A stretch of 64,000 bases of DNA from Ctenosaura bakeri (GCA_948474755.1 CAOLHI010000247.1:248001-312000), one strand, 5' to 3'. Positions 37,339 to 48,413 are shown, numbered from the stretch's first letter. Notes: generated by a model from the sequence alone, not told the origin. Numbers and translations: made by a program.

Positions 37339-37476
37339 TTAACAAAGCACTTGTGGCTCAGGCTGCAAATCATACTCAATGTCAGCAGAGAGATAAATCC
37401 TGTTATTTACTCTGAAATCAAAAACTCTGGAATCCACTTGTAGGTCCACTTTAAGACAGGTAGCTTCACTCTGATT
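37339..37476 (-). other. Short open frame after an acceptor-like site; possible exon
   Basis: After a T-rich tract ending in GAG the minus strand is open for 45 codons (NQSEATCLKVDLQVDSRVFD and on, to a stop at 37341). It has no clear donor except a weak GTAAAT at an internal position. It lies between KCNA3 and the candidate spliced unit and is not repeat-like. It may be chance or part of the KCNA3 downstream sequence. Confidence 0.15.
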
Positions 37477-37974
37477 CTCAAAAAAACAGCCAAGGGCTAA
37501 TCCTCAGTATAAATGAGCTAAGGAAAGAAAGTGGAGACATTTTAAAACAAAACAGAAAATTAAAATTAAACTGTTGAATGTAAAATGTTTTGAAAACACC
37601 TCACAGAGGTTGTGTCTTAAATCTGTGATGACTCCATGTTGCTGATATATCAATATATCTTAGAAATAGCAACACTTCCTACAGCAATAAACAGCTCACC
37701 TGTATCTTGCCTGATACTCCACAGCCCCAGGTTTGCAGATGGGAAAAGATGAGCATATATTCCCCCAGATGGTTTAAGTACTTCTCAACACAACACTTCA
37801 GGGTTCATTGGTATTTGTTTCCCTAAATTTGCATCCTTTTGGAATGAACGTTTGGGGTCTTCTTCTTCAGCATCATACAGGCTTGGAAACGAAGGGTATT
37901 TTGCATAAAACTAGGTCATGCACCATGAATTAATAAATGTTTCATCCTGAAAGAAGCAGAGGATGGTGCCATCT

Positions 37975-37980
37975 TTTATT
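37975..37980 (-). terminator. Possible KCNA3 poly(A) signal AATAAA
   Basis: This is the first AATAAA on the minus strand that I find downstream of the KCNA3 stop codon, and it would give a 3'UTR of about 1.4 kb. No repeat was recognised between it and the stop codon. Alternative signals (ATTAAA or more distal) were not excluded. Confidence 0.3.
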
Positions 37981-38330
37981 TTTCTAGGTAGCTGTGTACT
38001 GCAATGAATAGGATTAATTTCCAATTTCAAGTATTAGGTACCAAATTGCAAAGGAGACTTATAAACCTGGGATTGCTGGTTTTTGGGGAACAGGTGTTTT
38101 GATTCCATTATAACATGAGGAACAACCCATATTCTCTCTTTCCTTCATGATTCTGCAGGCTGCCAAACAGTAAAAAATGTTGCAGATGATGCACACAGAA
38201 TAACGCTCAGTAGTTTCCACACTTAAATCTCTCCGGGATTAATGCTGTGTGTATGTATGTGTGCGAGTGTGTGATTTATCAGAGCAGAGGCTTTTCTGTG
38301 GAACCACAGAAGTTGGAACCATCTGGAATG

Positions 38331-38425
38331 GTTACTATGGAAACAGCACAGGAGTGGGGGAGGGAGAGAACGGATGCCATGACAACCTTTGGGAGTTTCC
38401 CAGGAAACCAAATTGCTATGGAAAC
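38331..38425. promoter_or_regulatory. Cluster of three RFX X-box-like motifs
   Basis: Three motifs fit GTnnCC-AT-RGYAAC or its inverse within 95 bp: GTTACTATGGAAAC (38331-38344), GATGCCATGACAACC (38373-38387) and ATTGCTATGGAAAC (38412-38425). RFX-family factors bind this palindrome, classically upstream of ciliary and some neuronal or immune genes. The cluster lies about 1 kb 3' of the KCNA3 stop and upstream, on the minus strand, of the candidate spliced unit at 31.6-32.7 kb. The surrounding 38.2-38.6 kb looks unique rather than repeat-derived, so it may be a conserved non-coding element. Function is inferred. Confidence 0.45.
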
Positions 38426-39365
38426 TGCATCACTCAGGTCCAAATTAGTAACTTCCGCTGCAAGGCGCGTTTGCCACTTTAATCTTCTTGTGATAGATGC
38501 AACCGCTTATCTTACATGCATTGGAAATGGATGGAAATATCCCTTTGTTTCTAAGGTTTCCAGCTGAGGCCGCAGTCACTGTCAAAAGCCCACCAGTGAT
38601 TTACTAGGAGCCTAGCAATTCGTGATATGCAGAACACCAAACGCTCAGGATACGCTCCAGTCCATCAACCGTTCAACCTCATACTGTTGGGAGAGATATT
38701 TTGCACTATACCACGCAGGTAGAATTTCAGGCTTAAGAATGTTATCATTTGGTACTGTGGTCCAAAGAATTCCAGACCCACGATGGAGGTTTTAGTTCTC
38801 ATTCCATCTAAATGATTACACAAATGCCTGGGGTAGATTCAGGCAGTACACAGACTCTAACCTGGCATAAAGAAATCAAGACTGCACTCTCACACACCAC
38901 ACGTTAGATGTTTCAGCAGTAGGCATCGTTTTACAACAGGATGACTGAGATTCTCTGTGTAGTTTAAATCATCTTTGTTTTTCACTGTCTGCAAGATGGT
39001 GATGTTCACTTGGCTTTCACTTCGTAACTTTCGGTCCAACAAGTGCAGATAGGCAAGCGAATATAAAATCAGCAAGAGAGCTGTTCTTTGCAAAATCAGA
39101 CAAGAAAGCAAGTTTCCCAACAAAAATCCCCAAAGCCCTGCATTGAACAGCGCGGAACAAAAAACCTGTTCCCGGAGGGAGCAGCACGCACGTACTTCTT
39201 TGAATCCTCTTATCTGTCTTCTTTCTTAATATCTTCTGGGTTCTTTTACCTTCCCCAAATCTCCATCTTCAGAAGGAAGGACCAGAAAAGTACACGTATG
39301 AAACAAGAGCACAAAGACTTACGATGGTGCATGTTCCTCACAATAATGATTACACAGACCCTCCT

Positions 39366-39395
39366 GTGTGTGTATATATACATATATACACACAC
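39366..39395. repeat. TG/TA/CA dinucleotide palindrome in KCNA3 3'UTR
   Basis: A GTGTGTATATA...TATACACAC block starts 17 nt after the KCNA3 stop codon. It is nearly self-complementary and could form a hairpin in the mRNA. It may simply be a compound microsatellite. Confidence 0.7.
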
Positions 39396-39411
39396 CCTTG
39401 AAGGGTCTCTT

Positions 39412-41213
39412 TTAAACATCTGTAAAGATCTTTTTAATATTCACACAGTTGGGATTGTTTACAGCCATGCAGTTGCCCGTCTTAAAGGCAGCCTGTTTGA
39501 ATGCACTGTTGCTGATGCCTCCCTCTTCGATCACCATGTACTCTGACTTGCTGATCGTAGAATTGCTGCGAGCTTTCCTCAGCTCCTCAGTGGAGGAGAG
39601 GTGCTGGCAGCTTCCTACGTGCATATACTGGGCTTGTTCTTCACCTTCTGTTTCCCGGTGATAAAAGTAATTGAAGTTGGAGACAATGACAGGCACAGGC
39701 AAGGCAATGGTCAGTACTCCAGCTATGGCACAGAGAGACCCTACTATTTTGCCCCCAATTGTGATTGGGTGCATGTCCCCATAACCCACAGTAGTCATGG
39801 TCACTACAGCCCACCAAAAGGCATCGGGGATACTGCTGAAACTTGAGTTGGGATCATCAGCCTCTGCAAAGTAGACTGCACTAGAAAAAAGGATAACTCC
39901 AATGAAGAGGAAGAAAATGAGCAAGCCCAGCTCTCTCATGCTGGCCTTGAGGGTCTGACCTAAGATCTGCAGCCCCTTGGAGTGCCGAGAGAGCTTGAAT
40001 ATACGGAAGACTCTAACTAGCCGAATAACTCTGAGAATGGCAAGAGACATGGCTTGCTGACCATTCCCTTGCCTCTCAGCCAGCTCAGTCCCCAGGGTGA
40101 TGAAATAAGGTATAATGGCCACAATGTCAATGATGTTCATAATGTTCTTAGAGAAAGTGGGTTTGCTGGGACAAGCAAAGAAGCGGACAAGCAGCTCAAA
40201 GGAGAACCAAATAATGCACAGCGTCTCCACCACAAAAAAGGGGTCAGTGAAAGATGACACCATGGAGGTTGCAGGAGAAGAAGAATTTGTGAAAATGTCT
40301 GCCATGAAAGGACCAACACCTGTCCCAAATGTCCCTGCAGTGGTATCATAGTCACGGTCATCTCTGAACTCGGGCAAGGTTTCCAGGCAGAAAATGACAA
40401 TGGAGATGAGGATCACTAAGACGGAGACAATCGCAATGCCTCGAGCTGGTCCGGAACTTTCTGGGTACTCAAAGAGAAGCCACACCTGGCGCTGAAACTC
40501 CTTCTCAGGCAGAGGCCTCTGCTCCTCACGGATGAAGCCTTCGTCTTCTCGAAATTTTTCCATGGCCTCCTCGCCCAACTGATAGAAGCGAATCTCTTCA
40601 GAAAAGATGTCAATCGGCACATTGACAGGGCGTCGGATGCGGCCTCCGGACTGGTAGTAGTAGAGGATGGCATCAAAGCTGGGCCGGTTGCGGTCAAAGA
40701 AGTATTCGTTGCGAAGGGGGTCGAAGTAGCGCATCCTCTTGCGGGGGTCGCCCAGGAGCGTCTCGGGGAACTGGGCGAGCGTCTTGAGCTGGGTCTCAAA
40801 GCGCAGCCCGGAGATATTGATCACCACCCGCTCGCAACACTCGTGCTCGCCTCCATTGCCACCGCTGAGCATCGGGTGATGGCTGGCGGGAGGCAGGGTG
40901 TGGGCCACGGGGTGGTCATAGCGCTCCCCTCCCAGCAGGGCATGGGGATGCTGGGTGTCGTCGAAGAGAGGGTCCTCTCCCCCACCACCGTCATGCCCCC
41001 CTCCAGCTCGTCCTCCTCCTCCTCCTCCTCCTCTTCCTCTCCTTCCTCCTGCCCCTCCTCTGCGAGCGCGCCCTCGGGCAAAGGCTGCTCGCTATAGCCC
41101 AGGTTGTGGTGGCTGCTCCCGACGACGCCGACGCCGCTGCTCCCGCCACCCCTCGGCTGCCTGCAAGAGGACGGGGCGGCCGGCGAGCGCAGAAGGCTCC
41201 GGTGCTCGTCCAT
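39412..41213 (-). CDS. KCNA3: Voltage-gated K+ channel Kv1.3 (single coding exon, apparent 1-nt frameshift)
   Basis: Shaker-family delayed-rectifier subunit; four subunits form a plasma-membrane K+ channel. The frame from 40908 down to the TGA/TAA-type stop at 39412 encodes 498 residues: T1 tetramerisation domain (about 27-120), S1 157-178, S2 224-246, S3 256-275, arginine-rich S4 291-309, S5 325-345, selectivity filter TVGYGD 373-378, S6 with PVP 404-406, and C-terminal TDV (PDZ ligand). GYGDMHP places a histidine just outside the filter, the Kv1.3 mark that separates it from Kv1.1 and Kv1.2. The start was chosen at ATG 41213: the upstream frame begins [10 protein letters not shown], like mammalian Kv1.3, and also contains the MTVV internal start (40994). 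That frame joins the channel frame only if one G is added in the G5 run at 40983-40979, giving a model of about 600 aa (human 575). It has an N-terminal poly-Glu run and an NSS glycosylation site in the S1-S2 loop. No intron, as is usual for KCNA genes. Confidence 0.96.
40979..40983 (-). other. KCNA3: Apparent 1-nt deletion in a G5 homopolymer of KCNA3
   Basis: Upstream of this C5 run (G5 on the coding strand) the open frame reads MTVVG and then drifts into an unrelated frame ([10 protein letters not shown]). Downstream of it, the frame leading into the channel body reads [20 protein letters not shown], which has no ATG of its own before 40872. Adding a single G joins them as [13 protein letters not shown], matching the position of MTVVPGDHLLEPE in mammalian Kv1.3. 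A homopolymer sequencing or consensus error is the simplest explanation; a real allele would leave only internal starts. Confidence 0.85.
41010..41046 (-). repeat. GAG triplet repeat coding poly-Glu in the Kv1.3 N-terminus
   Basis: A run of TCC/CTC triplets on the plus strand reads as GAG/GAA codons in the KCNA3 frame, giving a run of glutamates interrupted once by Gly and followed by Asp-Glu-Leu. Mammalian Kv1.3 has no such run at this position, so this looks like a lineage-specific triplet expansion in a disordered cytoplasmic segment. Confidence 0.85.
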
Positions 41214-41829
41214 CAACGTGACAGGGCGGCTGAGGGGAGCCTCTCGCCCCGGCTGACCAGGCGGACAGCCAGAGCTACCCGCCCGGCTCCGCCCGCCACT
41301 GCAGCCGCCGCCGTCGTCGCTGCCCGTCGTCGCCGTCGTCCTCGCCGCCGCCGCCGCTCTGAGATGCCCGCCCGGCTCCAACTCGGTCCTCCGCCCGGAC
41401 GCCGCCTCCCGCCCTCGCCGGTCGCCGCCCACGCCGTCGCCCTCCCGCAAGAGCGAGCAGAAGGAGGGCGAGGGGAGCGGACTCTTCTGGAACGAGGGAG
41501 GGGTCTTCTTCCCGCGTCTGCCGCTGGCGAGGCGCTGCCTGCTGTTGCCGTGAGCGCGGCCGCTGCAACAGGAGGGCGGAAGCGAGGCAGCGGGGGGCGG
41601 CGGCAAGGCGAGCGAGCCACGCGCGCGCGAGCCGAGGCGGCGGGCGCGAGGAGGGCGGCAGAAGCCCCCCGTGCGCGCCCGTGGCTGGGCTGCTCCGCGG
41701 CGCCCGTCCCGTGGCGTCCCTCGCCGCAACACGCGCCCCGGCTTCAGGCTGCCTCCCAAGGAAAGAGGCGGAGGCTGGCGGGGGGCGAAAGTGTCCGCGC
41801 TCGGCTTCAGCGCACTCGGCGAAAGCAGG

Positions 41830-42007
41830 GGCCGTTTCCGCACTAGCCTGTCTAGCGCGATGATTCCACTTTCAACCTCCTCTGGAATCCTGGGGTTTGC
41901 AGTTTCGGAGGGGCCGGACGGCCCCTCCCGAAACTGCAAACCCCAGGATTCCAGAGGAGGTTGAAAGTGGAATCATCGCGCTAGAACAGGCTAGTGCGGA
42001 AACGGCC
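41830..42007. mobile_element. 178-bp near-perfect hairpin MITE upstream of KCNA3
   Basis: The ends read GGCCGTTTCCGCACTAG and its inverse. The two arms of about 88 bp are inverted copies differing by only two 1-nt indels, with no real loop. The inner arm carries the ATTCCACTTTCAAC...GGAATCCTGGGGTTTGCAG core shared with copies at 2507, 43937 and 53802. It inserts at the edge of the CpG island, about 620 bp upstream of the KCNA3 ATG. Flanks AGG/TTA do not give a clean duplication. The near identity of the arms suggests a young copy or strong conversion. High GC in the arms may reflect the local base composition or a subfamily. Confidence 0.9.
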
Positions 42008-42399
42008 TTAGATTGGGTGGCCTCAAGCGGCAGGCGCCCTTTTTTGCTACCCCGGTTGCTTGCCTCAAGCCTGTTGGTATTTATTTTCATGGTTTGGCAG
42101 TCCCTCTGGGAATAAGGAACTTAAAGCTAATCTCTCCTGGACGCTTAATGCAAGCTGTACAAAAGTCAAAGACACCGCCCAGGTAGTCTGGATCCGTATG
42201 CAATGGGATCTTGTCGCACCTTTGAGACTGAGAGAAGCTGGAATATGTCCACCGACTCCAGTCCATCGACCTTGGGTTGAACATAAGCAATGATTTCCTG
42301 GCACCTTGCACACAACACTAGTTAACACCGAGCCACCTGAGAACTGTTTTGGCCAATTAATCCTATCTCCTTTCTAGTTCCCAGTCAGCATTTATGCTA

Positions 42400-42867
42400 C
42401 AGTCAGCCCTCCACATTGGCGGGTTTGACATTCACAGATTTGATTATTTGCGAGTTTTTCCAGCCCCTGCCCTCCCACCTTAGGTGCTTCTTTTGGGGGG
42501 AACCTTCCCTCTTGGTGGCTCCAACCAGGCCGCATAGCCCTTTAAAAACCTACCTCTGGTCCTCCTCTTCCTCTACCAGTCTCGGTCTGGCCAGCTAAGG
42601 ATGGCTCTCTGCCCAAATTCTCAGCATCACAAACCCCGTGCCCATGCCCCACACACACCCAAGGAAGGAGATGGGCAAGAGAGAGGAAGCACAGGACCTC
42701 CATGCCAACCATCTCCTTTCCCTGACCTGGTTTAGACCCTGGAGGCCCACTTTCCCCACCCGTGTCTCAGCCCCCTTCCCACAGACACAAAAATGTTGTT
42801 ATTTGCTAATTTTTCACTTTTGGAGGGTCCTGTGTCCCTAACCCTAGCAAATGTGGAAGGCCAAGTG
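42400..42867 (+). mobile_element. Tc1/mariner-type MITE, 468 bp, TA duplication
   Basis: TA then CAGTCAGCCCTCCACATT at the left; the inverse of CACTTGGCCTTCCACATT and TA at the right. The interior is related, inverted, to 12459-13111. No transposase. Confidence 0.8.
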
Positions 42868-42871
42868 TACA

Positions 42872-43936
42872 TTCCAATAACCCACTTCCACCATTCATGT
42901 GGTTATCTATTACCCTGGCTTCTTTCCTCCTACCTTTGTCCCTGAGGTTCCTAGGCACTTCCTTCTATGCATCTGATAAAGCAGTCTCAGTCTATAAGAA
43001 AGCTTTTATAGTTTATAAAAATAGTTTTTTAAAAAAGCTTACCGTTGCTACCAACTTGTTTCGGTTTCAAAGGTGCTTCAAAAACCCTAGTTTGCTGAAT
43101 GGGCAAATTATCAGGCAGGAAGTTTAAGAGCTGAGCCACCTGAGGCTGAATAGAAGCTGTACAGTCAACGCATAGATTCAAAGTGTGTGCAAGAATTCAG
43201 TTGAATGTGCAGTATCGTATCTGAAGTGGCAAAAACATCTTAAACAAGGGCCCCATTCAGAGACTGACCATCTTTTGCATGCTAGAAATCCCCAGTTCAA
43301 TTCGTCTTATATTTAGATGAAGCTAGGAAAAAGCTCTCTCTAAAACCCTAGTAATACTTGGCCACAGTGAGTTCATAAGTCTGAACTAGATGTACACTGT
43401 TCTGTACACTGCAGCTGCCTGTTTCAGTTGTGCTTGCGGCAGCAGTGAGTTGTAGTTAGAAATACTTTCTCTGCACACACATAATATATGTGGCTGTTAT
43501 GAGACACACACACACACGTGTGGCCATCTTTATTCTTGACAGCACACTCATAATTTATAGCATGGGAAACAGGACTCATATGCAAGTAATGTTATTGTTG
43601 TTCACTATTGACATTATCTCATTTCCCGCAATGTTTTTGTATAATGGAATATTTCAGCGGTTGTTAAAAATAATTTTACACAGCACACTTCCTCCACTGC
43701 CATCCCTCCTCCACAGTACTGCTTTGCACATTTCTAACCATGCAAAAAGACACTAGGAGGAGTGCAGAAAGCACAATGACAACACGTGAAATAAAAACAA
43801 GTTGCACATGAGTCAGCAGCGTGATGTGGCTTGCAAAAAAGGCTGATGTGATTTTAGGCTGCATTAATAGAACCAAAGCTTCAAAATTATAGCAAATGTT
43901 TTGCTTTATTCTGGTCTAGTCAGAGCTCAGTACTAT
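42872..43936. other. Gene-free flank with a LINE scrap
   Basis: 43783-43879 (CAAGTTGCACATGAGTCAGC, AGGCTGCATTAATAGAACC) matches the CR1 segment also seen at 11900-11990. The rest is unclassified. Confidence 0.5.
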
Positions 43937-44138
43937 GACCATTTCCACACTACAGTGTTATAGTGCTATTATTCCACTTCCAACATCCTGTAGAATTCTG
44001 GGGTATGTAGTTTACTAAGGCCAAGGAGCTCTCTGGCTAAGAATTATAAATGCCCCTCTCTAAATTCCAAACCCCAGGATTCCATAAGATGTTGAAAGTG
44101 GAATAATAGTGCTATAACAGTGTAGTGCGGAAATGGCC
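43937..44138. mobile_element. Palindromic MITE, GGCC-TIR family
   Basis: Ends GACCATTTCCACAC and GTGCGGAAATGGCC. Arms hold GTTATAGTGCTATTATTCC and its inverse. The interior GAGCTCTCTGG shows the less palindromic middle. Flanks do not give a clear duplication. Confidence 0.8.
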
Positions 44139-44420
44139 TTAGTCTCTCTCTGTAGATTCTACAGAGAAAAATGGAGACAAATTTGAGAAAAATGGAGACA
44201 TATTTGAAAGAGCTCATAGGAGGACAGTGAACTTTAGAAAATAAACCTGTACTGAAATATTTATAATCTGCCATTCATCAGAAGATCTCTGGGTGACTTA
44301 TAATGAAATCAGTTTAAACATTTTAAAATTTAAAATAATAAAAATAAACCTTCCAAAAGCATATTAAACAACTGAATTTTTAAAGAAAAATTAAAGCAGG
44401 AGACGCTAGAGCAAATCACT

Positions 44421-44571
44421 AGGGGATGGTGGATTCTTCTCGCTTCTCTTCAGACAGAAGGAGAACAGCAATCTATTAGGGTTGGGGGTGGAGTAGCTCT
44501 AAATTTCCTGCTTGAAGCAGGGGATTAAACTAGATAGCCTGCAAAACCCGCCTCCAACTTTGTGATTCTGT
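44421..44571 (+). mobile_element. CR1-type LINE 3' end
   Basis: GGGATTAAACTAGATAGCC, CTCCAACTTTGTGATTCTGT is the typical CR1 3' terminus ending in an ATTCT repeat. Confidence 0.65.
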
Positions 44572-44599
44572 GGGCAGGTGGGGGCACCTTCTTCTTAGA

Positions 44600-46786
44600 T
44601 TTATGAAAGAGGAGGAGGAGGAAAAAATACTATTAGAGGCAGGATAGAGGGTCAAAAGCTGTTTCTTCCCACTTTTGGTGCCACCTAAGAGGATGCCCTA
44701 AGAGGATATAGCCTCACTCCAAGGTGATATTCTGCCCTTTGGGAAACAATGTGCCCATCCTAACAACAGCAGAAGACCATTTTCAATCAAGTTAGGGATT
44801 ATTCCTCATGCTGCCCATTAGGCAGGAATGTGCTTTTGCAAACTGTTGCCAGGTCAATGCAAAGACCTGGCTGCATTTAGAATACTTAGTCAATGAATCA
44901 GACTCAATCTGTCCCTTAAATTGTGTGTCCTACTTTCTCACATACTGCATATGAATATTGTATTATTGCTTTTCTTAAAATCTCCTTTTTTTTTAGACTG
45001 CATACTTGTTGGGACACAGGTCATTGTGTAACAACACTGTCTTTTTCCTTAGGCTGTAATCCTGTACACAGTTACTTGGAAATAAGTCCCATTGAGGACT
45101 TGCTTCCAAATATATTTGAAAAAAGGAGGAGGCAGAGGTCAGTCTGATAGTGTTAACTATGCACATTAGCAAAGTAGAAGGAAGATAATATAATTCTCAC
45201 TGCATTTTTGTGACATAAACATGACAAAATGAATAATTTGTTTAGCTTTTAGAACTATTGGGACTACTGATCCCATAGAAAAACTGTTTTTGTACTACTT
45301 TTGGAGAGCATCACAAGGATGTAACAGTAAACATAATACTTTCCCACTGAACAATGAGATTTGATGACTGAACAAGATCACCTTTTACCCCCCTCTCAAA
45401 TTACACATGGTTATTTAGCTGGATGACTCTTCTGACATTGATGAGAGCAGACAGGTTAAATCCCATGCATCATTTTAGATATGTAGAAAGTTACAACTCA
45501 GGACAAAGAGATCCATTTTAATATTCTAAAAGTATGATTACAGTGTGGGATTATGCTGGCCAAACAATGTTAATTCATATTTCAGCATAATGGAGATCAT
45601 GTTAAAGGACTATTACAATAGCAACAAAGGATATGCAGTAAGCCTGCCAGTCTCTTGTTACATGTCATTATTCTATCATAGGATAAAAGATCATGTTTGC
45701 AGAGCAATTTAATCACTAATCCACAGCATTATACTAGTTGGAAGGTCCATAGAAACATATGAACACCTCACATAATTAAGACCGGAAGACATTACGTTGA
45801 CCTTGAAACAATGTCCAGACAAATCTTTAAAATCTTTATTAGGATACATTTCAGATATGACCACAACACCAGTGCACAGTCCCTAGGAATGCCATTCACA
45901 GTATTCTCAGGAGAGACTAAAAGAAAAGTGGACAGAATTTTTTTCTAAAGAACTGAGATGAATGACTATTTCACAATGGTTAGATTATTTTGTATTTCCA
46001 CTTTGGAGGATGGGTGAAATACACCTAGTTATGGAGAAAACTATAGCCACAAAATAAAGTTCTGATTTTTAAAAAGAAAATAAAAGCTTCTCTAGCCAGA
46101 CTAGATAGCTTCCATAGAATTAAGGAGAACTGCTGCGCTAGCATTCTTTTCACACTTTTGGAAATGCATAATCACACTGATAGCCAAAGAAAGAACTCTA
46201 ATGTTATGCTTGAGGTATTCATATGTGTGAATGGCCTATTAATGCTGTGGAAAGAAGGGAATTCTACTTGTTCTTCTCATAGGCCTGTATAGGGCAGCCA
46301 AGGATATTGCAAGCAAAGAAGATTCTGGAGAAAACATGTTGTAAACTGAAGCAACTGCAACAGGATTCCATGTCACACTTAGGATGTTACAAACGCCTTG
46401 CAACAGCAGTTCTGTGCTTCCTTTTCTTGTACACAACACCAACCTATCCTAATCTCTAGACAGCCATGCTTAACAGCAAATGATTCAGTGCACTTTCAGC
46501 ATCCTTCATGTTCTTATCAAGGACATTCAGATGGCATATAAGAATACACCATGAATCTGTAATAGAATTGCGCTTTTCCCCATGAAAGGCAAGGCAATAC
46601 TGGGCTTTATGTCTTAGAATTATTTTATCTCATTTTTTAAAAAAAATCTTTGTAAACTACAATCAACATTATAATAGAATTCTGTATCATCCCATCTTAG
46701 CATTCAAAAGTATGATTAGAATAATTTAGGGAGCAACTGACTTAAAAGGATGTATTGAGACTTGTTAGATTTTTTTTTTCTTGGAG
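44600..46786. other. AT-rich gene-free stretch
   Basis: No repeat or exon that I can name on either strand. Confidence 0.5.
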
Positions 46787-46790
46787 GTGG

Positions 46791-47670
46791 TGTTACTTCG
46801 GCCCAGGCCTACCCAGCGATAGCACTAGATATCACTTTTTGATATCAAAGCCATTCGACCTTCCTCTGCCACCCCGCTCCATGTGTTTGCGAGGCCTCCG
46901 GACAAGCACGTAAACAGGTGTGACTGGTAATTGTTGGACATTCCATTCTCCACCTAGGCAGGCAGAACAGAGCCACTCCGTTGCTTCAGGGACCTCTCCT
47001 GCAAACACCCTTTTGCTTAAGCGCGACACTAACAATGGTGCCTGGCTCTGAGCCGATAGTCTTACAAAGCTGGACTAAGTACTGTATATTTGCATACTGG
47101 CTACACTATTGTTGATTCAGCACTAAGCCGATCATGTTAAACTTGACCTTTTCTAAAGCTTTGTCCCGCTCTAAACTCACATTGTTCTCACCGAGTAAGG
47201 CATGGCCTGCAGTCACAATTCACCCTAAAGACCCCCGATTCTGAGACCACCTCGGATCGCTCCGGACTTCCATCCCGCCTTGCTGCCGCTTTGTCTGGCG
47301 AGCTCCCCTGCGCGAACTGTGCTGAGCTTTCTTCCCTGCACCTCAACGAGCTCAATCTTCAAACTTCTTCAGGACTACAAGAAAGGTGTTGTATCACCCA
47401 TTTCCCAAAAAAATCCCTATTTCCAATTCTTCCGTTCGGTGTGTGTGATTGTGGTGTCTTTACTGTTTGTTTGTCTTTCAATAAAACATCATTTTTGCTA
47501 TTTTAAAACTGTCTGACTGCCCTACCCCATAGACGCTGGGTTGCAAGATCCTGCTACGTTACCCTGCCTTTCGCTAGCTTAGTGAGTGCTCTAGCTAATT
47601 CCCCCAGAATTGTGTTTGTGTTTTGGTTATTTGGGCGCCCCTCCCAGGACCCCCAGAGAACAGGGTAACA
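46791..47670 (+). mobile_element. Solo LTR of an endogenous retrovirus-like element
   Basis: TGTTAC...GTAACA ends (6-bp inverted) with GTGG directly repeated at 46787-46790 and 47671-47674. AATAAA at 47480-47485 is followed by a GT-rich stretch. 880 bp. No internal gag/pol sequence follows. The 4-bp duplication fits a gammaretrovirus-like ERV, but a primer-binding-site-like TGGTGAC directly after the end also overlaps the duplication. Confidence 0.75.
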
Positions 47671-47940
47671 GTGGTGACAAGAAACAGCACTGTGTCCAAG
47701 AAATCATGCTCATGAAATTGACAGTGTCAATTTCTTCAGGCTTCAGGCTTCCATTGTTCGGACAAGAATATAAGCATTATTGAATCTGGTGGAACTTCAA
47801 GTTATGTGGCATAGTTATATAGTACCATAGTAAATTAAAGTACACACAATGATGCCATCGTAATTTCAATGGAACCAAGCAATACTGAGTAAATGTAGAA
47901 GTGGAGAGGAGACAAATGGAAGAAAACCTAGGCCTTTTCC

Positions 47941-48248
47941 ACACAATGACACGCATCATCCTGTCACAATCCCAGCAGTGCCTGTGCTGGGATGGGAGCA
48001 TGTTCCAAATGGTCCTCTCCACACACAACCAGCTGCATGGGGAGAATGCCAGCTGCTGCGCAGAAGGACAGAGTGTGTCCTTTGCGCTCCCTTCTGCAGG
48101 CAGTAGAGGAGAAAGCTTACAGATCGTGGCTGCACCAGCTGGTGACATGAGAAGGGCAGGAGCGCAATGATGTCATGTGGAACCATCGTTGCAGTCCCAC
48201 TCCTCTCACCTCCCCATGCTGGGATGCCATCATCATGCAGAAAGAGCC
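47941..48248. mobile_element. MITE (GGCC-TIR family), 308 bp, TSD CTA
   Basis: GGCCTTTTCCACA and TGCAGAAAGAGCC ends; CTA at 47938-47940 and 48249-48251. Lies between the two LTR copies. Confidence 0.78.
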
Positions 48249-48413
48249 CTAGTCTTGTCAACACTTAACTCCTTGGGATGTCTTATTGTGAACCAGTGGG
48301 TCTAGGTTCTACCTCTTCACCTATTGCCATGAAATTGCACCACCCTGTTGTAGGAAAGATCATCATCACCACCACCACCATCATATCCTGCCTTTTTCCC
48401 AGTTCAAGACTTA

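Larger units (their letters stand above)
36700..38330. other. Mostly unique-looking sequence 3' of KCNA3
   Basis: Apart from the open frame at 37339 I see no repeat families here. It may contain the distal KCNA3 3'UTR and conserved non-coding sequence. Confidence 0.35.
40600..42010. promoter_or_regulatory. CpG island covering KCNA3 5' coding region, 5'UTR and promoter
   Basis: GC content and CpG density rise sharply compared with the AT-rich flanks, especially 41050-41830, which is rich in GCCGCC/CGCCG strings. It covers the KCNA3 start codons and about 600 bp upstream. I see no TATA box near a plausible start site, as expected for a CpG-island promoter. The exact transcription start cannot be placed from sequence. 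The long open frames in this block (both strands) come from low stop-codon frequency and are not genes. Confidence 0.75.

Noticed and set aside
39361..39400. TATA box of an antisense promoter
   Set aside because: TATATA here is part of a TG/TA/CA microsatellite in the KCNA3 3'UTR.
41106..41846. 246-codon plus-strand open frame
   Set aside because: Arg/Ala/Pro-rich translation of a CpG island antisense to KCNA3; open because stops are rare in GC-rich DNA.
40821..41939. 372-codon minus-strand open frame
   Set aside because: Only its part from 41213 to about 40983 is the true KCNA3 N-terminus. The upstream part starts at a TTG inside the hairpin MITE, and the part after the G5 run is the wrong frame.
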